A stretch of 64,000 nt of DNA from Liquidambar formosana (taxonomy: Eukaryota > Streptophyta > Magnoliopsida > Saxifragales > Altingiaceae), in assembly GCA_039720395.1 (NCBI GenBank), contig CM077823.1, positions 4,950,909 through 5,014,908 of the forward strand. Reading direction: 5' to 3'. The notes under the pieces were generated by a model that did no database searches, was not told where the DNA came from, and was given only the letters and a program-made list of their open reading frames with translations. Shown one piece after another: positions 58,736-64,000 of the stretch. The translations under genes and the position numbers were made by a program. The number at the start of each line of letters is the position of its first letter. Position 1 is the stretch's first letter.

Positions 58736-61440
58736 AATTCTTTCAGTTATTGTAACAACCCGAAATGAGGGCCATCAGTTAAGTAGTAAGAAAATCAATT
58801 TTAAAACCAAGTTTGGTGGATGCTTAAAAAAAATAATTATTTTGAAAACCTTTTTAGAAAATTTGGCATGGTCTTGTCTATAAATAGGACATATCAAGTT
58901 ATCGACTCTTCAAAACTTGTGGAAAACACATTAATAATTATTTCTAATTCATCCATACAATAATTCAAAAATAAATAAATCTACAGGTTGTATTGTAGTC
59001 ACATGGGTCACATTTACATCCTCAGAATGAATGTATGCATCTTGATGTGCTTCCTAAACCAGGTCAAGCTTAACTTTAAAAATAAAACCTACAAGAAAAA
59101 TTATGAGAGTATGAGCTACACGCTTAGTAGGAAAATATTTTCACAAAATAACCCAAGGTTTTTAAAATACCAAATATATATATATTTCAAATAGCCCTGC
59201 ATAACCATTGTTAATTTTGCAATATAACCTGTACAATATAATGATAAATTGTGGAAATTAAATCATTTGATTTAATACTAACATACCCGCTACCAAAACC
59301 CTTTTTTATTTTTCTTTTTAAAAAAATGTAAGAATTAATTCAAGTTATTTATAATTGGAATCAACATGATACCAATGAATAATCATCATCTACCATATCT
59401 GGTAATCTATAACATCAGTCTTACAAACTGATAAATCCTCTCAGGTCATGCAGAGCCCTCGCACGCTGAAATAAAGGAAATACTGTGGATCCCTACCTAG
59501 GTCCAGAAAATAACTTCATTATGAGGAAACACTAGGTTCAAAAAGTAACCTCATTTCGGGCATGTAGCCTAGGACTAAATGATAGGAAGACACAACACGA
59601 CGTCTCATTCCTTTAGAACCACAGTAATCCTGTCTCCAGTAGCCCTCACCATTACCACTTGTCTTTTCATTTATCAATTTCATGATTTTTATACAAAAAC
59701 GAAAAATTATGCTTATAAATTTTCTAAGAAACCATATAAGTTAACCTCCGTAAATCAAATAAATCATTTCCAAACCATTTTCAAAATAATGTTTTCAAAA
59801 CACTTTAATTAAAGTAACCTCCAAACCTTCGACTTCAAAAACATAGCTCAATAGGTTTCAAATTAACCCATTTCAACCCTTAAACATGTTAGAGTTTCAA
59901 AAACAATAAGAATATGATAAAAGGGTATAAATATAATCAAAACCCTAGGTTATCCAAAACTTATCAAAACCTATGAAATATACCCACATGCATGTTATTT
60001 ATGCAAATACTACCAAATATATGTAAATCTACATGATTTATACCCAAACCCTCATGCATCAATGGTTTAAAATGAGAAAATGTCTCATACCTCAATGATG
60101 AGTTATGAAAATGCAAAACTACCGTCGTAGACATGTAGATTGGGTCAAATAATGCAAGATCCGCGCTTGTCAGCGTTGGATCGAAGCTCTAGTGAGCCAC
60201 CATCGACCTCCCCTCTCTCTCTTTCTCTCTTAAGTTTGGGAGACCTGAAAGTGAGGCCTAATAGTTGGGCCAAAGGGGTTTTAAAACATAAAGGCATGGG
60301 CACATGCGTCATTTAACCCTTTTTAAAAACTGCCAATCGAGGGTTTCAGACATTGAAACTAAACCTAAAAAATCATCCCTCTCTGAAATTTTTAGACATT
60401 TAAATCTAACTTGCAGACGTCTAAAATGTCACTTTCAGACGTTGAAACACTCAAACAGTTGAAACAGACAACCAGTCTGGCCACTAACTCATCAGCACAG
60501 ACCTCAATTCTTTTCATTAAAAATATTTAAGTAAATGTCTCTATTTACTTTAAGTTATTTAATGAAAATAAGCAAATAACCCCCTATTTAAATCCAAATA
60601 AAATATCAAAAAAATCAAATTCCAAGTATATCAAAATCTCATTTCTAAGTTTTAGTACAAAATTCGTCTCCCGACAGATTTTCCAAAAGCAAACATGTAA
60701 GGAACCCAATCCAAACATACTAATAAAAACCCATAAATCACAGATGTCTTATACTATTATAAATTTCAATTACCACAAAAATTAGCTTTAAAATCAAAGA
60801 TTTACGAAAATTCATTTTTTCCCAACACTTGGCCAAACTTCAGCAGTTTAAACCCCGAACATGCAAATAAGGCCATACACACTTAGGATACTTGATGCAT
60901 AAAACAAGCATCAAAAACACATTCTCTTGAATTTCTCCAAAACAGCACCAATCTAGTATTAACTCATAAAATATGCTATGAGAAGCTCAAGTATGCAAAA
61001 ATATTGGCAATTTTTTAACATTAGGAATTAATTGTTTTCAGGAGCAAGAGTTGTAGAACGAAAACCTAAATTCTATTAATAGTGAAACCTAAATTCTATT
61101 AATTTATGCTAACTTTATGGGGGAAATGGGTGGTTTTAATCCACAATCATTAATAGTTAGGAAGGCAAAGGTAGAAACATAATATTTAGAAGAGGAAGAT
61201 TTAAATAGTTAGGCCCTTCTACTAGTTGATGAACTTGCCCAATGGGCAACCCTTTGTAATTGCTATGGTTCCATCCTCATTACCTCCTTCGTGCCTACTG
61301 CTCTTTTTTTTTTTTTTTTTTTTTTGTTAAGCAATTTTTTTTTTTTTTTACTTATCAAAAAAAAAATTGCTTATAATAAAAAAAAGGCCCTTCTACTAGT
61401 TTAAAGTGACTCTAACAACCAAACTTCTCCAAATATATGT
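58736..61440. other. Intergenic, possible old LTR-like sequence
   Basis: Homology to the F-box segment ends just before TGTAACAACCCGAAATGAGG (58752). That start resembles the beginning of some plant Gypsy LTRs, but I find no matching end or TSD. The text to 61000 has no gene. A short inverted repeat with AAGCAATTTTTT and its complement lies at 61325-61368. Confidence 0.35.
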
Positions 61441-61600
61441 CAAACAGCTGCTTGTCTTACTTTTCTTTGTGAATTTACCCAGTTTGGTTACTTAAATGTG
61501 GGCATTGGTTATGTCAAAATTGTGTAAATGTTAAATGCTGCTCTACCCACATGGAACCGGACTTTTGTGTCAATTCCTTCCGCAATAACATTGCTGGCTC
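61441..61600. repeat. Second copy of the 7.45-7.79 kb segment
   Basis: Matches 7460-7780 in order. Both contain GTGGGCATTG, ATGCTGCTCT.CCCACATGGAA and TCAATTCCTTC. The match ends at the hAT MITE insertion point. Confidence 0.6.
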
Positions 61601-61601
61601 T

Positions 61602-61873
61602 CAGAGGCAAAGCTAGGAAACTTAGGTGACAAATTTTTATAATTTATTACGTTTTAGTGATCACTTTTTAAATTAATACCATATAAAAGATATTTTTTGT
61701 CAACTTATTACAAATTGACTGTATATGTACTTCAAAATTACTACTAATTTCCTTTATTTGGTGTTAAGTTGGGAAATAATCATCAAAAGAGAACTATTAA
61801 GAAAAATTTTTTGTTTTTGAAATTTTTAGGTGGGGCAAACTCCCCACCTCCTACAAGGCTGGCTTTGCCCTTG
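61602..61873. mobile_element. hAT-type MITE, perfect 8-bp TSD
   Basis: TIRs CAGAGGCAAAGCTAG and GGCTGGCTTTGCCCTTG bound 272 bp. The duplication CTGGCTCT is perfect (61594-61601, 61874-61881). The body shares TCAACTTATTACAAATT and AATTAATACCA with the element at 56623, so the two are one family. Confidence 0.9.
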
Positions 61874-61985
61874 CTGGCTCTAGGATTTCATAAATCATTG
61901 AACTGAGCTTGCCTTAAAATTTAGGGGGTTTTTTTAACATTGTTATCTGGGATGCTTCTACCAACTTTGAATTTTGAAATGGGTG

Positions 61986-62279
61986 TCCAAATGGAAATTA
62001 AATAATTTTAGTGTATTTACATAGTATTGAAGGCACAAATCCATCATATTGAATAAGACTATCTTAAAAAAATTTGGACTCACCACCAAATATGATGTTA
62101 TACATCACCATGGTTGATGTTATACAATCAGTTTTAAAAATTCATGAAATGCCACTATTTTGAATTTTGAGTCATTTGTGATGATAGTTATCATTCTCTT
62201 GAATTTTCTATTCAATGTGATGGATTTGTGCCTTCAATACTATGTAAAATACACTAAAATTGTTTAATTTCCATTTGGA
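61986..62279. mobile_element. Hairpin MITE with arms of about 75 bp
   Basis: The left arm begins TCCAAATGGAAATTAAATAA and the right arm ends TTTAATTTCCATTTGGA. Inside, ATAGTATTGAAGGCACAAAT pairs with ATTTGTGCCTTCAATACTAT. It is related to the shared sequence at 20.69 kb. A TSD is not certain. Confidence 0.75.
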
Positions 62280-62339
62280 TGAACAAGCAGGCTCTCAATA
62301 CTTAACATATTGGGTGTGCTTAACTTCTTGTCCCTCCTA

Positions 62340-62620
62340 TTATCAATATTTTTTTTTCTAATGTAATTTCCCACTATCAAAGTAAATATATATGTCGAAA
62401 TGAAGTTTGTGTTATAGTATTGTAAATGAGAAATTTATGATTATAACGATAGGCTTTTTTTGTTGTAGGACTGTAGGTAGTGAACCCCTTTCGTTTTAGT
62501 CTCAAGACTCTTAGCTTCCATTTCGTTTTCAAATTTGGAAACTAAATAGAAACCTATCCAAGCAACCCTTAATTTGTTATTAAATTCAAAAATTTAAGTT
62601 TTTAAGTACTTTTATAAATT
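62340..62620 (+). repeat. Relic of the F-box 3' flank without the gene
   Basis: Words such as ATATGTCGAAATGAAGTTTG, TTTTCAAATTTGGAAA and TAGAAACCTATC parallel the 3' flank of copy C (57940-58510) in the same order. The F-box coding sequence is missing, so it is a fourth, partial copy of the segment. Confidence 0.6.
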
Positions 62621-63001
62621 TTGTTGTAATTTATCCCCAGTAGGTGATACTTTGTGTGATACATTTCCAAGTGTTGTTTATAAAATTGGCCATTTTAATT
62701 TTCCATTAGTTTTATGGCATGTTGTGTGAAGCCACATGGAACCTCCTGACAATAATTTATAAAAGAAATAAAAAAAAATGAAAAAATGAAAAATAAAAAC
62801 CTTTAGATGTGCTGAATGGTACATTCACAGTTTGTATGTATAAATGTAAGTGTGGTTTGTTTATGTTAGTTACCAGTATTTTTGGTGAATCCTTCAAGTC
62901 AAAGCCACTTGGTTACCAATATTTTAGTTACCTAGGATATAGAATTCATTCTCTAAGTAATTATGGCTTGTATTGTTGAAGGTGGAGTGTTTAATTGAAA
63001 A

Positions 63002-63183
63002 ACTTTTTAAATTTTTTTTTTTTCTTTTTTTAACAATAAATAGAAACTATCCTTACCCCTAACCCATCTTAATATCAACAGATGGATATCAATGCTTATC
63101 CATAACTCCATAAGCTTGAACTCGAGATCACCCACTTACATACCAAGTGAAGCAAATGTCGCTAGGCTACAATACCATCAGCA
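63002..63183 (-). mobile_element. tRNA-derived SINE with perfect 12-bp TSD
   Basis: On the minus strand TAGCCTAGCGA (63159-63169) is box A and GATCTCGAGTTCAAG (63115-63129) contains box B. A body of about 100 bp follows and ends in an A-rich tail. TTTAATTGAAAA flanks it at 62990-63001 and 63184-63195. A diverged family member is at 24092-24254. Confidence 0.88.
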
Positions 63184-63195
63184 TTTAATTGAAAA

Positions 63196-64000
63196 TTCAA
63201 TAATCCCAAATTAGGATATTATTGAAGTATCTTCTACTTATTAACAAGAGAGAAGAAGGGGGGAAAATATTAAATATGAGTAGGTGTTTTCTTTTTAGAT
63301 TTAGCATTTTAGTATTGTTAATTTTCCTATTCCTGACCTAAACTACAAATTAAATTGAAGATTTTTGTTTCATGCCAGTTGATCATATTCTCTGCAATAT
63401 GAGTCCTTACAATCTTGTAATAAATTTGTGATTGTAATTTTTTAATTGAAAATTAAATTTTTTCAAAATAAAAAAGTAAATAATACAGAGTGGTATCGTC
63501 AGTGCTAGGTGGGGTTTGTCTATTTGTGATTTGTTGACAACAAATTTTAAGCTTGACCTAAGCTTAGCTTCGTTCCTAAATCAATCAACCAAAGAGGCCA
63601 TGTTTGTCTTGTGAGAATGGAAATGGTAAAATCTAGGGACGGAAACAGTAATTAAAATTTTTGAATTGAAATGGGTGATATTCAGTCTAAAATTCAAAAA
63701 TAATAATAATACAGAGTAATAATAATAAGTTGGTACCAAAAATAAGATAAAAATATATGTAGCATCAGCTTTCAGCATCAATAGTGGGCTAACAAAAATG
63801 AATTGAGATCCTCATGCATTTTTCTATACCGCGCACCTCTGATAATTGAGCATCATCATCACTAGAAAATCATTGAGAAAACTAGTTTTGATGAATAATT
63901 TTAGGCATTCAATTACTTTTATTTAAATCGATTTATTTAAATGGTGACTAAACTTTTAATAATGTCTTTAAAAAATTAATTTCAATTAAAATTATGAGTT
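63196..64000. other. Intergenic to window end
   Basis: AT-rich sequence with an AAT-type microsatellite near 63700-63727. No gene, repeat or element boundary is seen. Confidence 0.5.

Noticed and set aside
58752..60700. Solo LTR beginning TGTAACAACCCG
   Set aside because: No matching CA end, TSD, TATA box or PBS was found, so only the start resembles an LTR.

Overview
This window is nuclear DNA from a flowering plant. It is AT-rich, gene-poor and dense in mobile elements. It carries a plant-type F-box/FBA gene family, a DUF247 (UPF0481) relic, tRNA-derived SINEs, L1-type LINEs, a Ty3/Gypsy gag-protease remnant and many MITEs. The gene families suggest a dicot, but I cannot fix the species. 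I see no rRNA gene, CRISPR array, bacterial-type operon or intact tRNA gene.

The core is a tandem segmental duplication. Copy A (about 16.06-28.94 kb) and copy B (about 35.35-46.80 kb) each begin just upstream of an intact single-exon F-box gene on the + strand (16365-17612, 415 aa; 35613-36833, 406 aa). Both then run collinear through the same non-coding and TE sequence. A third, older copy (C, about 56.2-58.7 kb) holds an F-box pseudogene broken by a stop, frameshifts and a hAT MITE. A fourth relic (62.34-62.62 kb) keeps only 3' flank sequence. F-box proteins of this type are expected to act as substrate receptors of SCF ubiquitin ligases. A and B have identical F-box domains but differ in the FBA half.

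Because A and B are paralogous, each serves as the empty-site control for insertions in the other. In this way I recognise in A a SINE, a solo LTR, a hAT MITE and a foldback MITE. In B I recognise a 5'-truncated L1 carrying a Tourist-like MITE, a Helitron-like insert with tandem repeats, and a TSD-TTA MITE. Older elements shared by both copies (a 0.4 kb TAA-flanked MITE and a SINE) predate the duplication.

Layout: 0-1.9 kb, probable Gypsy LTR fragment; 2-11 kb, intergenic with small repeats; 11.3-14.6 kb, a 3.3 kb inverted repeat with about 1 kb arms; 14.7-16.05 kb, a Mutator-like element with GC-rich cargo directly upstream of F-box A; 16-29 kb, copy A, including a near-perfect 175-bp-arm palindrome; 29-33.6 kb, Gypsy gag/protease and two opposed LINE remnants; 35.3-46.8 kb, copy B; 47.6-48.9 kb, DUF247 pseudogene (- strand); 50.6-51.0 kb, foldback MITE; 55.6-58.7 kb, copy C; 61-63.2 kb, hAT MITE, hairpin MITE, F-box flank relic and SINE.

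Only the two F-box genes look intact. Percentages and counts are by eye and approximate. Element boundaries given with target-site duplications (TSDs) are exact where stated.
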